Shown here: one piece after another, positions 11,704 to 24,159 of the stretch
Numbering within the stretch: position 1 is the stretch's first letter
How the letters are laid out: each line of letters opens with the position of its first letter
DNA from: Oscheius onirici
Taxonomy: Eukaryota; Nematoda; Chromadorea; Rhabditida; Rhabditidae
Direction: 5' to 3'
NCBI GenBank assembly: GCA_932521025.1
Contig: OW051473.1
Location: 930,001 to 994,000 of the forward strand
DNA length: 64,000 nucleotides
Notes under the pieces: generated by a model
What the model was told of the DNA's origin: nothing
The model's input: only the letters and a program-made list of their open reading frames with translations
Databases searched by the model: none
Translations under genes and position numbers: made by a program

Positions 11704-14700
11704 AGTGGAGAATGACCACACTAGCAAAAATGGTCGGTTCTATTTTGAAGATTCAATAGGAAATCCGTTTCATTAGAACAAGAATACAATCGGAACAGTT
11801 ATGAACGAAATTGTGAAATCGATCGACCCGAAGAAACAGCTTTTCCGTTTTTCTACCGGGATCGGTAGATTGATAAGGTTGCAAATAGTTTCTTCTCAAA
11901 GGTCCAATTCTCAATGAATTTGAGCCACCTGGCATGGATCCCATTGAGTGCCAAACCATCCACCTGCCTCCAATTATCTTTATAATTCTGCTAGGCGAGC
12001 CGGAGTTTCATCCGTTTTGTTTCATCTATGCTAGATATCTCTAGGTGAAACATCCGGTCTTCAGAGACCTGTGAGGAGCACTTTCTCTGAAATAGACAGC
12101 TAGAATTTTATGCTGCTTTTCTGATTATTTTTGCTCTTTTAAAATATGGAGGCGTCAATTAATTTACGTTCGATAAACAGTGGAGAACCAGAGTCCAAAC
12201 GGAAACTGAGAAGGTTGTGTGACCGGGTCTTAGAAATGCTGTCACATTCCGTCAATCTGAACATTTTGTTGTCCTATTTGTCAGATCCACGCGCTCTCGA
12301 TTTATCTCCATCATTTCCTTGTTACACATTATGACGGACCATTGTCACTCACCTGAGAACACTTGTCCTTTTGACAAGTTGTTGCAACATCCTTCATTTG
12401 TTTGTAAATAGAAATTTGACTAAAACTAATGCTTATTAAAACAATTTACAACTTTTTTATCCTGATTATCCACGCTTCCAGAAAGCCAAAAATGCCCAAC
12501 TTGTGCAAAAACTACTGCGCCTGGCTGCACGTGAAGCCAATCACTTAACCGTTTAATGCATTTTGCGGAATTTTTCGGGCTCACGTCTCACCCTCTCCGG
12601 ACATCTGTTCTGCTTTTTCTCTCAGCCCTACCAGCCTGTCGATTTGTTCAAAGATCAACAGACTGCTGCAATTTTTAAAACAAGGACATTTCTCTTCTGT
12701 CGAAATTTGATCCCAGCATAATTTCTATTAATTGCCCTTTCAACTGGCTTGGATTACAACATTCTCGACGGGACAGAAAAGGGACATGATTCTCCAATCT
12801 CTCGATTCGGAAATTGAAAATTGTTCAAACGAGACGAGAGGGCATTGACGATCAAATTTGGGTGAGAATTGCCCTCTCCGGAAGGCAGAAGGGCCTTTGA
12901 ATCTTTTTGTGACCCAGTAGCCGGATATCTGCGTGGTGAAGCTCCCGAGATCCTGTCTCGTAGTTTCTTCTTCGTACGCTCCCAAGATAATAAACTTCAA
13001 TTAGGAGTCTCATCTGGTAGCATATGCTCCGCCGTTTCCGGTCTGCTTTGAGGTTGATTTTTCGTAGATCTTTGGCAAATACATTGTCCATGTTCTAGTA
13101 AAAAATCCTGTTTTATTTTTCAAAACAGAACAAACTTTTTCTTGAACTAAAAAGCAATCGGACACAGAAAAGCTTCAATTGCTTGTTTTCTAAGAGACAA
13201 ACTGCTGAATTTTCAACGAGTTCTTGATCTTTAAGATATTGCAATCCGAGAGGCATATTACCAGTATTGCCCGGCTAAAACGCTTGAAAAATAATTTTTA
13301 TAGGAAACAGAACTACGTTTGTTCTTTTTTATCATTGCCCGTTCCATTTTCTGATCTTTTCCATTGCAGAGACGACATTGTTTGTCTAAGCTCCCAAATG
13401 TCCTGCGAGACAATTATAGGTACAAGACCCCATTTGGTCCTACAATATTGGCTCTCATTTCGAACACTCTGGCTCAAATTGAACAAACAGAGAAAGCCGG
13501 CATATCGAAATGCGACCAGTCCTGAGTCTGGGTATGTCCACGGCGTCTTATAGTTTTGAGTAAAGTCTTGATTAGTAATCGTAGTTTTTTTTGTCTTACT
13601 GAACATGTTTTAAGAAGAATTTAAGCGGTACCTTCAACCTTATCTGAAGTTTTCTTCTTTCCGTCTATTTTTCAAAAAATTTTGCCCTGTTGATTACAGA
13701 CTTTCTCAAGATTTTTGTCCTGAGATTATTTTTCTGTCTGCTATTGTTTCTTCTTGGCTGTTCAAGGCTCATAGAAAATGAAATTTACACGTGGTACGGA
13801 AGTGTTTGCGTGAGCTTTCACACTTCAAGTCTCTTGTTGTTTTCGAGAGTCATCAAGAGTGATACACTCAATAAAACTTGTCTCTGAAGCTGACAAGCGG
13901 TGTGCTCTGACCTCTATTAACTATTCACGTGTATTTTCGGGATGTTTTTACTCCCTCTTCTCTTTACCTATTGTAATTGAAAACAATAGCATCTCAGTGT
14001 TGTGATGTGATCACAGCTCTTGGAGGGAAATAGATTACGAATCGGTTACAGGAAAAATAACACTTTAGTGGCTATTTTAGCATCCACAACTAATTTTTCA
14101 TCTTTCAAGTTCGGTACCTACATAAATTTTAGACTGATTTTTGACTACGGTATATAGGTGGAAGGCATTTGAACAAAGTGAAACCGAAGTGTTTTCACGC
14201 TTTCTATGTATTAAATTGCTCCAGGTGAACATCTATTATTTGAATAAACACAAACCATTCTAAATGTTGATTAGTGTAAGCATCACAAAGCGAATAATCT
14301 CGTCTTTAAAAACTAGCGACAGTTGCACAGTATTTTACAAGTACTTTACAAAGAGTGCTCGAATACGCAAATACGTATGCTTGCAGAATTCGTAACTCAA
14401 CTACTTGTTACCATTTTTGTTCAATTTCACGTCCTTTTCAATTTCAAAATAATGCTCTCGAAAGGTTATGAATAACTCACCGTTATTCGAAAGTTGCGAC
14501 ACTCCTCGTCCCACCGCAAACTCTTTGAGGCCAGCTTTAAGCTGCCCTTAATATATTATGGGGGTCTCAATTAGATGGACTGAGCAAATAGCTTAGCCAC
14601 TTCCGCTCCATATAAGAAGACCTCTGTTACTCCTAATATAGCATAATTTCTAGTCCACCTACATTTTTGTCGGGTGATACTTTGCCGTACACTGCTTTCC

Positions 14701-16938
14701 GGACTCTTGACCTCCTAAAACACATCCCTGATGCACTAACTGATTCCACATGTAGCATCTCAACGAAGCACACTTCCGACTTTTATGACGGCCATCAAAG
14801 CTTCAAAACTTGAACGGACTATCAAATATTCTACGGGCTCTATTTGTAGATTCTATTTTTTCCTTTCCGTTTTCTTCTCCATTAGGATTCTTGGCTCTTC
14901 TGTCATTTTAAAAGCATAATAGCAACCCGTTGTGCGTCATTTTTTGTGACTCTGTAGGAGGAAGGCCAAAAGATTGTTTGCTTAGAACGCTTCCTCAACC
15001 AGATGGTCAAAACGCCCACCATTCTGGTTAAACTCGTGTGTGATCTGATCATTTGAGCAGATTTTGTGCTTCCTCGGAAACGGTTTTTACATCTAACGAA
15101 GTTGCATGGTTTTATTGTATCATCTCTCTGCCACCAATTATTTTTTGTTCACGTCTTGCCGTTAGTCTTTGAGAGAAGCAGATTGCGATTGAGGTACCAT
15201 AGCAAAAACATTTTTTTGGGCTTAAAGAAACAGTCTTATTTTGTGCCCATGTGCTTAGGAGAATCAGGCAACTTTGCGACGGGACCGAGAAAACTTTTTT
15301 TGCATTTTTATGTTCACAATATTTTTCATGCCATTTTTGACGAGAAATCGAAAATAAAAACAAGTAGAGGTCGAAAAATCGTGGAACGAAGAATAGAATA
15401 TTTGCCGTTTGAATACGCGCCCTACCCCGATTTCCCCTGCGACTTGTTTTTAATAAAGAAAGAATCAGCTTTGTTCTTTATAAACGTAGTTTTACCCTAC
15501 ACATTTGGCTTAGTTCTTCGTTTAAGATGTCACACTTAGAAGTTCCAAGAACGCGATAAGCACTTACCCTCTAAGCGCTCGACCAACTAACCCAATTACC
15601 AGCAAACAAAATATCCTATCTGTCCGAACAAGTTCACGTGGTCGTCTTTGAAAATGTTTTCCCTATTCCCTCGCCTATAATAACTCCATTTCCGTTCATC
15701 AGCTATGACCAAACATTAAATTGGCTGGGTTGAAGAGAGAGAAAGTGCTCCGGGCCGTGACGGGATCCTCTTTTGACTTACGCCTCCATATCTCCACTGC
15801 AAATTCTACGAACTCATTCAATTGGAGTTCAGCTTGCTGTGTTTAGACTTATTTTGACATCTATGCTTTTTTGCAAAACCAGTGAATTGAAGAGACGAGA
15901 GATGGTGCGCACGTTTGAAAACTAAATTGTCGACGGGATGATTGTCAACAACACGCCCAAAGACTATCAAAAACATCTCACCACTACGCTACTTTATCTT
16001 ACTCTGGGGAGGTCCCACTACGTCAAGCTTTCAAGACTATTTAGTCAGAAATTTTTCCAAAAATTTGTAACAAAAAGCTGATCCACAATTGCGTCTCCTT
16101 TTATTAACATGTCCTTCTCCAGAAACATAACATTAATATTCAATTCCTGTTAGATGACATGAAGAAGGAACAAGAGAGTGAGAATCACATACTCAATCCT
16201 ATGTAGTGGAATAACCTAATGAAACGCGGTCTGGGCTTCCGACACTTCCTAGTTTCTTCAAAATCTTTTACATTCTACATACTTTATGTACTACTTCGTA
16301 AGAAGAAATTAACCAGTTGTCTTGTTTTTAGAGCTTATTCTGTTTTTTTCTGGGGTCGGTTCAACAAACTTCCAAACTGCACACCTTGAAAAAGTTTTAA
16401 GCAATCTTAATCCTCAGCGCAGTTTTACTTCAAGAACAGTGAATATCAAAGTTCTTAGGTTTAAAAAACAGACCTTTTTACATATTTTTGAAAGTTTCTT
16501 GTTACAATTACTGATGCCTCTCTCTCTCAAGAGCACTCACACTTTGAAAGGCGCTAGACTTGAGACATGTGTGGAATCTCTGATACTTCTCATCGTTAGA
16601 CTAATACCAAATGAGCGCAATCTGGCGACGCCCTTGAGAGCTCAATTTCTTGCCTCTCCCGTCCAGTCTCTGCAACCGGAGGCCATCTCCAGACATTCGG
16701 ACTATTCCACACAGATTAAAACCAGATGTTCTTGCTACATAACGAAATCGTGCGGGTTATTTTTGGCTTAAACTAAAGGAAATGATGTTTATTCTCGGGG
16801 GACTAATATTTAATCGCAAGGGACTAGAAACTAATAGGAGTAGAAAATATGTACTACTATAAACACGTTCAGTTTTTCTTGTTTAGTTTTAAACTGAGGA
16901 AACTTTAGTGTTTGAAAAGATCATCAAGCAACATCTGG

Positions 16939-16990
16939 ATCTGTGAAAAAGTGGATTCTTTAAAGTTAAAGGGATTTGTCTTTGCCCCTG
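16939..16990. repeat. Dispersed repeat family C, copy 1
   Basis: The segment around GTGAAAAAGTGGATTCTTT and AAAGGGATTTGTCTT is repeated at 58148-58198, also on the plus strand, with few differences. Confidence 0.6.
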
Positions 16991-17899
16991 TTTTACTGAA
17001 TTCAACCGAACAAAAAGAGAACAATGCTTTTGTTTAACTACACAACTGGACAAAAAGAGAACTTAAGCTCTTACAAAAGTCAAATCCTCGTCTTTTCTCA
17101 TAGCATCACTCTTTTATCGTCTGCTCTAGAAACGTTTCAATAGAAGTGAGGAGAGTGTGCTGTCGAGTTAGGGACAAGAGTTGGATAGACGTTTTTTATT
17201 GGGAGAGAATCCAACTGTTTTTCTCCGGTTTCTTCTTCTACTCATTGTATCAGATATCGACTAGATCCCTTTCCTAACAATGTGATAAAAATATCAGGAA
17301 AATTTCTGTAACTGGACTCCCGTCACAAACTTCTCAGTTTAATATTCCGTGATTCACAACAGTTTCATGTCACAGAAATAACGTATTTACGAATAGTGAC
17401 TCTTCATACACTAACAAAAAGTTTGAACCGTCTTTTTCGGTACGGTCCGGCTCATTTTTGTACAAACACCACATCGATCAGAACTTCAACGTACTGATGT
17501 CGAGTTACTCCAAGAATGGATCGAGTCTGCATTGGTTAGAGCTCATGCCTTACACGCCTCACAATCCCTTACAATCAAGCTTTTGGTATTTTGGTTCTTT
17601 GTTACGATTTTTCCCGCCACCTTTCGAGATTTACTTCATTAGAATCGGGGAAGCCTATACCTAGAACTTCAGCAAACCTAAGCATACAATGAGCCATTTT
17701 ACGAGACCAGGATAAAAGCAGAAAACGTCCATACTCCCTCGTTTCTAAAAGTATCTGGCTTTGTCCTATGAACCAGATTTAAACTCAGAACAACAACTTT
17801 GCGCCTTTGCCTAATGGCGGAGAATGATCGAATACGATCACAAAAAGTTCCCAGAGCGTTTCTAAAGTCAATTTCTACTCAAAATAGTTTAGCAAAAAT

Positions 17900-17985
17900 G
17901 TTTGCAGAAGGGCGGGATCGAACCCGGGTTGTGTGGGTGGAGTGGCGACCCTTAGCAATACACTAACTTTTTCGGTAAAAATATT
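17900..17985 (-). repeat. tRNA-like repeat fragment
   Basis: The plus strand has GGGATCGAACCCGGG, the complement of a tRNA T-arm/B box. It is followed by CCCTTAGCAATACACTAAC in the place of the anticodon and D-arm region. It does not fold as a full tRNA by eye. Likely a tRNA-derived repeat. Confidence 0.4.
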
Positions 17986-18489
17986 GCTAAGTCCAAAAAT
18001 GCAGGGCGTAGAGATGTGATCCGGGTCGAAAATCAAAATTCTAAAAGATACCCCCTCTGAGATAGACTTAGTTATACCTCCATCCAAAATTTCAGACGAA
18101 AATTCGCAAAAATGAGCCCGCAAATCGCGTACAACCGCGCACGGCGGACGGCGGACACGGGACATTTTGGAAACTCGGATTTTTGCCTAACTTTTCAGCC
18201 TTTTGACTTATCGACTTGAAAATAAGGCTGTAGGGGTAACTTTTTACGCTGAACCCGATGGAATAGGTCCCGGAACCTGAAAACACTTTTGGCGCGCGAT
18301 TTTAGGCTAAATGCGTTCTGCGCTAGTGGGAGGCAAAGCCAAATCCACCAAATCCACGGTGCGATTTGTCAGACAGACAAAATTATATCACCTATTCAAG
18401 GATCATGTGTACTCGCAGTACTTTTGTTCGTTACTGGTGAGCTAGTTTGTACAAACCTGACAGCGTCGTAGCTCCAAAGTTTGCTGCCA

Positions 18490-18650
18490 ACGTTTTTTTT
18501 CTGAAGTCTTGCCCTAACTCTTCAAGGTAAAAAGTAACTTGCTAGCTAATCCTGACAACCTCTAACTTGTCGCGACGAATCTCTTGGCCTCGGACAAACA
18601 AACGGTCAGCCACAAACGCCACAGCGCTTTAATAATTTTGATAGCAATGT
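18490..18650 (+). repeat. Dispersed repeat family A
   Basis: Shares TCTAACTTGTCG-GACGAATCT, CCTCGGACAAACAAAC and a tail ending near GCTTTAATAATTTTGATAG with the copy at 37960-38115. A related tail (TTTTAGTATTATAG) is seen at 50355. Looks like a short interspersed element. Confidence 0.6.
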
Positions 18651-19028
18651 CAGTTTGTGAAATATCCAGTTCTAGCGGAAATACAACCGCCTTTCAGAGA
18701 CTGTTCAGAGTTTTGTAGAAGCAGATGCTGCTCACGAAAGCCTTTATCAAATAGGACATCGCAACAGAAAATAACTTAAAACAGGAAGAATGTTGGTTTT
18801 ACACCGTTTCCGGTTCAAAGAACGTTTATTTTTCGAAATACTTTCAGAATCTTAATGACTTTTCCTACCACCAACACCAGTTGTCTGATCCATTATCCCT
18901 CTTTGCAAAAGTTAGTCTCTGCTTTTGGCCTTTATTACCGCGTAGGCGTCGTACTCGTTCGACTGTTCCAAATTTGTTTTTTGACTTTGAACTTACTTCC
19001 TCCAAAAACAAGTACTTTTTAAGGAAGT

Positions 19029-21788
19029 ATGAATGGAACTGCAGCTACGAACGGTACAAATACCTCCGTGGATTTGTTCACCTTCTACGAGACTGCCTTC
19101 TACATGGTTAACGGATCGGTGGGGGCTGTTTTCAACGCTCTAGTCTTGTTCATTGCTTTCAAGTACATTGACACGGACGATAAGCCACGGCAGGTTAGCA
19201 TTATTAAGAAACAATTAAAGTAAGAAACTACAGATTATTGTAATAAACATGACAGCAGCCGATCTACTCATGTGCACAATATATATGCTGACCAGGCCGT
19301 TCATCAGCCTGTTTCCACACTTTTTCTGCCATCCTTACTATGTGATCATTTGGACTGTACAACTTTGCAGCACACTCAATTTGGTTTGGTGAGTTTCCAT
19401 ATGTTTTTCACCGGAAATCAAAAAACCTCTGAAACACAGCTTGGTATTTTGATCAGGTCTACAAGATTTTAATATGTGGAGGAAAACTAAACATTAACTG
19501 TACAGTAGAAAGGAGGCGCATATAAGTGAAGCTTAGGATGCACAAAAATTGTACAGAAAACTTGGAAAATGTTTTACAATAGTCTTGAAATGTTATACAA
19601 GGTAAAACCGCCTCTCATCTTGCTGGAGTAGCTCCACTTTCTTTTCGTCTGGCGGACAGTTGAGAAAGTCTACAGCACGGTTGAGAGAACAATTGAGATT
19701 CTTTGATATTCGGCTGAGACCTATGCAACATTAGGCAACCCACCAAAAAAGTTGAGCCAAAAAATCAAATGTGTTTACGATATTATTGTAGTAACCCGTT
19801 TCAGGCTAAACCTTGACAAACTTCTCTACATCCAATATCCCCTTCACTACTACACAATAGTCAGTCGGAAACGTCTACTTCTGCTCTCCGGATGCACTTG
19901 GGGAATACTAGTTTTCATTGCCGTTTGTACAAGTCTTTTCATGAAAACGGTAAGAATATTTATAGTTTTGATTCTTTACACGAATTCAGCTAAGTCCGTT
20001 TGGCTGTCACCGTGTACAAATTGACATGGACATCTATCTGCCGATTTGTCTTCTCTATGCAATTATGATCTTGGCCTCATTCGTCATTTCTGGTATCATC
20101 TATCTGATTGCTCACAACTCTACGAAACTTGAAGCTAGACAAAGAACAGTCAGTTTTTGACGAAGTCAAAATAATGCTCTAAAAATTCAGAAAATGTTCC
20201 ATCGACTCTTTTTTCTGTTCTCCAGTACCGTGTGGACCTTCTTCACGTGTCTTCCCTACCGTCTGCTTTTTGTAATGCACATTTTATGTGAGTTTGAAGC
20301 TCTACTTTTGCTTACCGTTTGGCGAGATGGCTGAGTATTTTAAAGAGCTGGTTTAAGGCACCAGTCTTTTCGGGGGCATGGGTTCTTTTCTTCCGCGTTT
20401 CGGCAGTACGGGTAGTTATGCAGTTAGTCTAACTTTCTTCAGTACTTTTTGCCATTTTATACATGCGTTCCTAGCAAAACGTCCAAAAATTTCTTTGAAA
20501 TAAGAGGATCTAAGCTATTAAAGTTCTATGGTGTCTGTGATTCTGCTTATGTGTCTGTCAGGGACCTCGTCAATAAATATAATAAAAATAAGTCAAGTTT
20601 TTTGCTTGGATTTGATGGTAGCGTTTGAACTTGTTAGAAGCGTGTTTGCTTAAGTTTTAGTTGAGTCAGGTTGAGAAGGGACCGGTTTACTGAATAAGAA
20701 GCAGAAGAGACAGGTTAACTGAAAAGGGATTAGACAGGAGCCAGTTGTTTCGACTAATACAAACAGATAGAAAGAACGTTGAAAAAATCGGACAAATAAA
20801 TAGGCGAAGCCGACTAGTTTTAAATGTTTAAAAAAAGTAAAAACTCAGCAGTGCAAAAAGAAAGTTTCATGTCTAGGTTTCATTTTGAATAATGCGTTGA
20901 ACTAATTAGAGCTCCTGTTATGAGATATCTCGCTCTATCTGACTAATCCACTCCGCTGCCATATTGCACTACGGTAACTACCTTTATACTTCAAATGTGT
21001 TAGTTAAGCACTTCACGTATTGAAAAACGGTAAATTGATATTTGGATGATCGGAAAATAGTTTTGGAAAATTATTAAACTTTCCATATTGGATTTCAAAT
21101 TGTTTAATAAAAGAAAATGAAGCTAATGTTTTGGAGTGCAAAAAAGTTCGCACTGAACAGGATTCGAACCTGTGCGGGCAGAGCCCATTTGATTTCGAGT
21201 CAAACTCCTTAACCACTCGGACATCAGTGCATCAAATACGGTTTGAAAGGCGACAATTATCCAAATATGGTGCTAACGACTTTGTTTAAACAGCAGCGAA
21301 AGGCGCACGTTTGAAATACAGACAGTGTCGTTAGAAGAAGAGGTGAGTGTATATCAGAGGTAAAGAATTTGAGGAATGGCAGAAGTACTAGTACCGGGAT
21401 TGAACTTGCGATCGCTTTCTTCATAGACTGTCACCCTATCCACTTGACTATCAGGGTCCCTTGACTAGAACAAAACTTGAGAGTCGGACTGTTTGTGAGC
21501 AACGAAAATAATGCAAAAAAAGTAATTTTTTCAGGTGACTCCTGCCGGACTCAATTTTCCCGTGATGCAACGGATGTCTTCTTCCGAATTCTTGTTGTCG
21601 GGACCGTCATCAACCCTCTCATTACCATTTCAACACAGCGCATTTACCGTGTGCGTCTTCTGAAAATGCTGAACAAGTACCAAGAACGTCGATTGAGCGA
21701 AGAGACGGCCATTTCTACGTCAACCCGCCGTCCTTCATCCAAAGGCTGTCTGCAGATAGAAAATGTTGCCCTTACTTCAAACATGTAA
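19029..21788 (+). CDS. Rhodopsin-like G-protein coupled receptor (324 aa)
   Basis: Six exons, 19029-19193, 19234-19388, 19805-19949, 19990-20148, 20191-20287 and 21535-21788, splice in phase to 324 residues. The short N-terminus has four possible N-glycosylation sites (NGT, NGT, NTS, NGS). Seven hydrophobic segments follow. TM2 has NMTAADLLMC, TM3 ends LNLDKLLYIQYP (DK in place of DRY), and TM7 has INPLITI (NPxxY-like). Cys in FFCHP and in SPFGCHR could form the usual extracellular disulfide. The tail after TM7 starts IYRVRLLKML. It should sit in the plasma membrane and couple to a G protein. The ligand is not evident, though the layout suits a peptide or amine receptor. The last intron (1.25 kb) holds a tRNA-Leu relic and a tRNA-Ser gene. 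Confidence 0.88.
20321..20398 (+). pseudogene. Degenerate tRNA-Leu(AAG)
   Basis: GGCGAGATGGCTGAG resembles the start of a nematode tRNA-Leu. An intact anticodon stem-loop CTGGTTTAAGGCACCAG has AAG as anticodon, and TTCGGGGGCATGGGTTC resembles the variable arm and T-arm start. The D-loop is altered and the T-arm is broken by T-rich sequence after GGGTTC, so it is probably dead. It lies in the last intron of the GPCR gene. Confidence 0.65.
21149..21230 (-). tRNA. tRNA-Ser (CGA), copy 1
   Basis: An 82-nt type II tRNA. The acceptor stem GCACTGA pairs with TCAGTGC and G is the discriminator. The anticodon loop is GACTCGAAATC with anticodon CGA, there is a long variable arm, and the T-arm contains GGTTCGAATCC. 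It lies antisense in the last intron of the GPCR gene. A second copy with one changed base in the anticodon stem lies 1064 bp downstream. Confidence 0.95.
21388..21462 (-). repeat. tRNA-like repeat, copy 1
   Basis: On the minus strand it has a D-arm-like TAGTCAAGTGGATAGG, a middle block TGACAGTCTATGAAGAAAGC and a B-box-like AAGTTCAATCCC. The central block does not form a proper anticodon stem. The same sequence with few changes occurs at 55116-55188. Two diverged copies of a non-folding tRNA point to a tRNA-derived SINE or a duplicated pseudo-tRNA. Confidence 0.6.
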
Positions 21789-21939
21789 ACTCTGTCCCCT
21801 CCATACCGGTGTTCTCCTCCCCAAACCTGTCAGTGGCCATCTATCAGACTCATATCCCGGCATCTGCAATAGATCTCTTCTCCATCCAGCAGCAGCTTTA
21901 CAGTTTGTATTGAACGTTTTTGAATAAAGTGACATTTGC

Positions 21940-22036
21940 AGTGAACAGTGTTAAGATACACTGAACAGTGAGTGAACAGGCGCCGTTTGTTCATTTTCTG
22001 TTCATCTGGGGCTAAAGTTTGTTCAGTCTATGTTCA
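21940..22036. repeat. Cluster of TGAACAG words and their complement
   Basis: Just 3' of the GPCR gene, TGAACAG or GTGAACAG occurs about four times (GCAGTGAACAGTG, CACTGAACAGTGAGTGAACAG). It is followed by CTGTTCA and GTTCAG words in the opposite orientation, giving an imperfect inverted repeat of about 100 bp. No gene or known element explains it. Confidence 0.5.
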
Positions 22037-22212
22037 GATTGGAGTACAGACGTCGTGTTCCCGTCCTATCTTATTACAGCGATGAAACGATCAGACGGGA
22101 ATGAAGCAGCAAAGAAATTCAGCTGGGCAAATCAAAGCTCAGTGTACAAAGCGTGCTTTCTAGGGAATACACCCACGAAAATGAAGCTATTATTTGAAGT
22201 GCAAAAAAAGTT

Positions 22213-22294
22213 CGCACTGAACAGGATTCGAACCTGTGCGGGCAGAGCCCATTTGATTTCGAGTCAAATTCCTTAACCACTCGGACATCAGTGC
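22213..22294 (-). tRNA. tRNA-Ser (CGA), copy 2
   Basis: Same 82-nt tRNA as at 21149-21230, differing by one base in the anticodon stem. Acceptor GCACTGA/TCAGTGC, anticodon CGA and T-arm GGTTCGAATCC are intact. Downstream partner of the direct duplication. Confidence 0.93.
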
Positions 22295-22745
22295 ATGAAA
22301 TTTCATTTAAACAGTGCCGCTTAGCCGAATATGTGCCTAATGACTTTGTTTAGACAGCACTTCAAAAGCTCGCTCTTATGCTGTCCCAAATTAAATGACC
22401 AGAAAAGGCAATGTGTTACAACGGTTATTACCAGTTGGTTCACTTGTAGTTCTATTTTCTGTCTCCCAAAAGTGCAACTGAACTTCGTTTACGTCAAGAT
22501 TACCATCGAGACCACTGACACTTGAAGCATCTTGTGACGAAGCCTTTCATTAGGTGCACCAGACGATATCAGACATCTCGTTGATTATCTCCGATGAAAG
22601 GTTTCATAATTTCAGCTCTCGGATATGAGGGGAGGAGCGCAAGTGCGCCCCCACGCTTCACACCAGACATTCTCCTTTCTTTCAGGTCAGAAACAGGTAG
22701 GACATTTATTTTATCCAGACACTATAGGATAGTTTTGAAATCTTT

Positions 22746-22917
22746 TCAAATTTCGTTGTTCATGTTCATCTTCTGCAACTCTTCAAGCTTGCGTTGGAAT
22801 TCACGGCCATACTGCGCCTTGGCAATCTCGTGCAATGGTCCGAATTCGATTTCTGAAAAGTACAGATTTGATATATTCTCTGAATTTCACAGCATGTCGC
22901 ACACCTAAGATCAACAT
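22746..22917 (-). CDS. Possible 39-aa small protein, two exons
   Basis: A minus-strand exon at 22852-22746 follows a good acceptor (TACTTTTCAG) and reads IEFGPLHEIAKAQYGREFQR, KLEELQKMNMNNEI and stop. This amphipathic helical sequence looks selected. It joins in phase to 22917-22905 (ATG TTG ATC TTA G, then donor GTGTGC), giving 39 residues. The donor is weak and the first exon is tiny, so the exon may instead be the 3' end of a longer gene or a gene relic. I do not recognise the family. Confidence 0.35.
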
Positions 22918-23794
22918 CTCGGTGAGGTAGAGTCTGCTGAGGGTTCGTTACAGAGCAATCCTACAGCAGTTTTACCTTCCCTGGCCTAAAGATCAACCAG
23001 CCACAGCACTTACACCAAAAGTTTAGATATTCAGAGAGTAAAAAACAGGTTCGTGACGGGGTTTTAACAAAAATATTTGCTTAAGAAATTTGAGCATCTT
23101 AATGCTTTTTTCGAAAATTTTCCAGAAATTCTTACAGATTCCGCGACCAGGTTAAATTCCGCGCCTGTTTCTTACTGTATTTGGAGAGATAGTCCTTAAT
23201 AAAATTTGGGTTAACTTTGCATCTTCGCTATCTAGTTCCTTGTTGGTGAAACAAAACAAGATTTGAACCGCTTTGATAAACTGCAGCGCTGCCACGAAAT
23301 GACAGTTCGGTTTTCTGACCTTTTCCAGTTCTGCACTTTTTCTCCCATTTCTAGACTGGGCGTATTTTCATTCTTGTCTCAGTCGCTACTCTCAATACTT
23401 TGGTCAGTTCTGTACGCATGGTGAGTTCAAAAGCTGAATCGGATTAGTGTATGAAGATTAAATATAGCATTTTCCGGCTGCACTCATTAAAAAAATCCAT
23501 AAATCGCGGGAAGCAGCTTCAGTTCACATTGACGTTTCTAATCCGACGGATTGTGCCAATCCACTTTCAGATATGGAGACTAAAGGCTGGAGAGGTAGTG
23601 TTCGTGATTCTGTGCAATAGTGGATACAGACTCAGGACGGTATCTCCCCTGCATCGGTCTTTTTAACTATGTCGTTTTAAGTCTAATAAACGTGTTATAC
23701 TGATGTCATCTTCAAAAATGAATACAACACTATGTTCGTTTCGTTTAACTCCTCTTTTCCTAGTCGTTTTGAGATATCCCGGCGGAAAATATTT

Positions 23795-23890
23795 TTAATG
23801 AGCGGCAGAACCCCCGCTCGAAGTAACTCTATTCTTCGGATATGATCTCGGTGAGGTGAACTACCTTGAATACCGAATAAACAACAACAG
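23795..23890 (-). repeat. Dispersed repeat family B, partial inverted copy
   Basis: The minus strand reads TTTATTCGGTATTCAAGGTAG then TTCAC-GAGATC and CATATCCGAAGAATAGAG. The copies at 59062-59235 and 54945-55108 share TTTATTCGGTT-TC and GATCGCATCCGAAGAGT. Only the first half of the unit is present here. Confidence 0.65.
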
Positions 23891-24159
23891 CAGACCCCCA
23901 TTGGAAATTAAAAAAAAAACAATATACGCAAAGAACCGTTGTGACAAATTAATCTTTGCCTGCTTTTTTAGGCAAATGTTGCTAGGAAAAACTCTAGCTT
24001 AATTGTTTCGTATCGTCCCGACTAACGCACTTCTACCGATAACTATACATTCCGCAAGAAAACAGAGTCAAGCGTCTTATAAAATTGTTATACGTTTGTG
24101 AAATTATGGTGCGAGATATCAGAAGTTTCGAAAACCTAACAAGCTGATAAAATACTCAC

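Larger units (their letters stand above)
11728..19028. other. Long gene-poor stretch
   Basis: Seven kilobases without a gene I can support. Open frames such as 15066-15539 and 16322-16771 on the plus strand and 12740-13091 on the minus strand have no clear splice context and T/F-rich or random composition. Overlapping minus-strand frames at 12740-13091 (starting MDNVFAKDLRKINLK) look least random and could be an unresolved gene. Repeat fragments occur at 16939-16990, 17900-17985 and 18490-18650. Confidence 0.35.
21113..22358. repeat. Direct segmental duplication carrying tRNA-Ser
   Basis: About 21113-21294 and 22177-22358 are direct copies. Besides the tRNA, they share upstream GAAAATGAAGCTA and GTGCAAAAAAG and downstream stretches such as AACGACTTTGTTTAAACAGCA versus AATGACTTTGTTTAGACAGCA. 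Flanks differ more than the tRNA bodies, as expected if the tRNA is under selection. The last GPCR exon lies between the copies. Confidence 0.75.

Noticed and set aside
15066-15539. 157-codon open frame on the plus strand
   Set aside because: Phe/Leu-rich from T-rich DNA, no splice context, and no domain-like pattern. The opposite strand is equally open in parts.
15541-15605. Possible tRNA (CACTTACCCTCTAAGCGCTCGACC)
   Set aside because: It resembles part of a D-arm and anticodon arm complement, but there is no T-arm and no acceptor pairing.
23695-23901. 68-codon minus-strand frame starting MGVCCCCLF
   Set aside because: Lies within repeat family B; the frame is not kept in the other copies.
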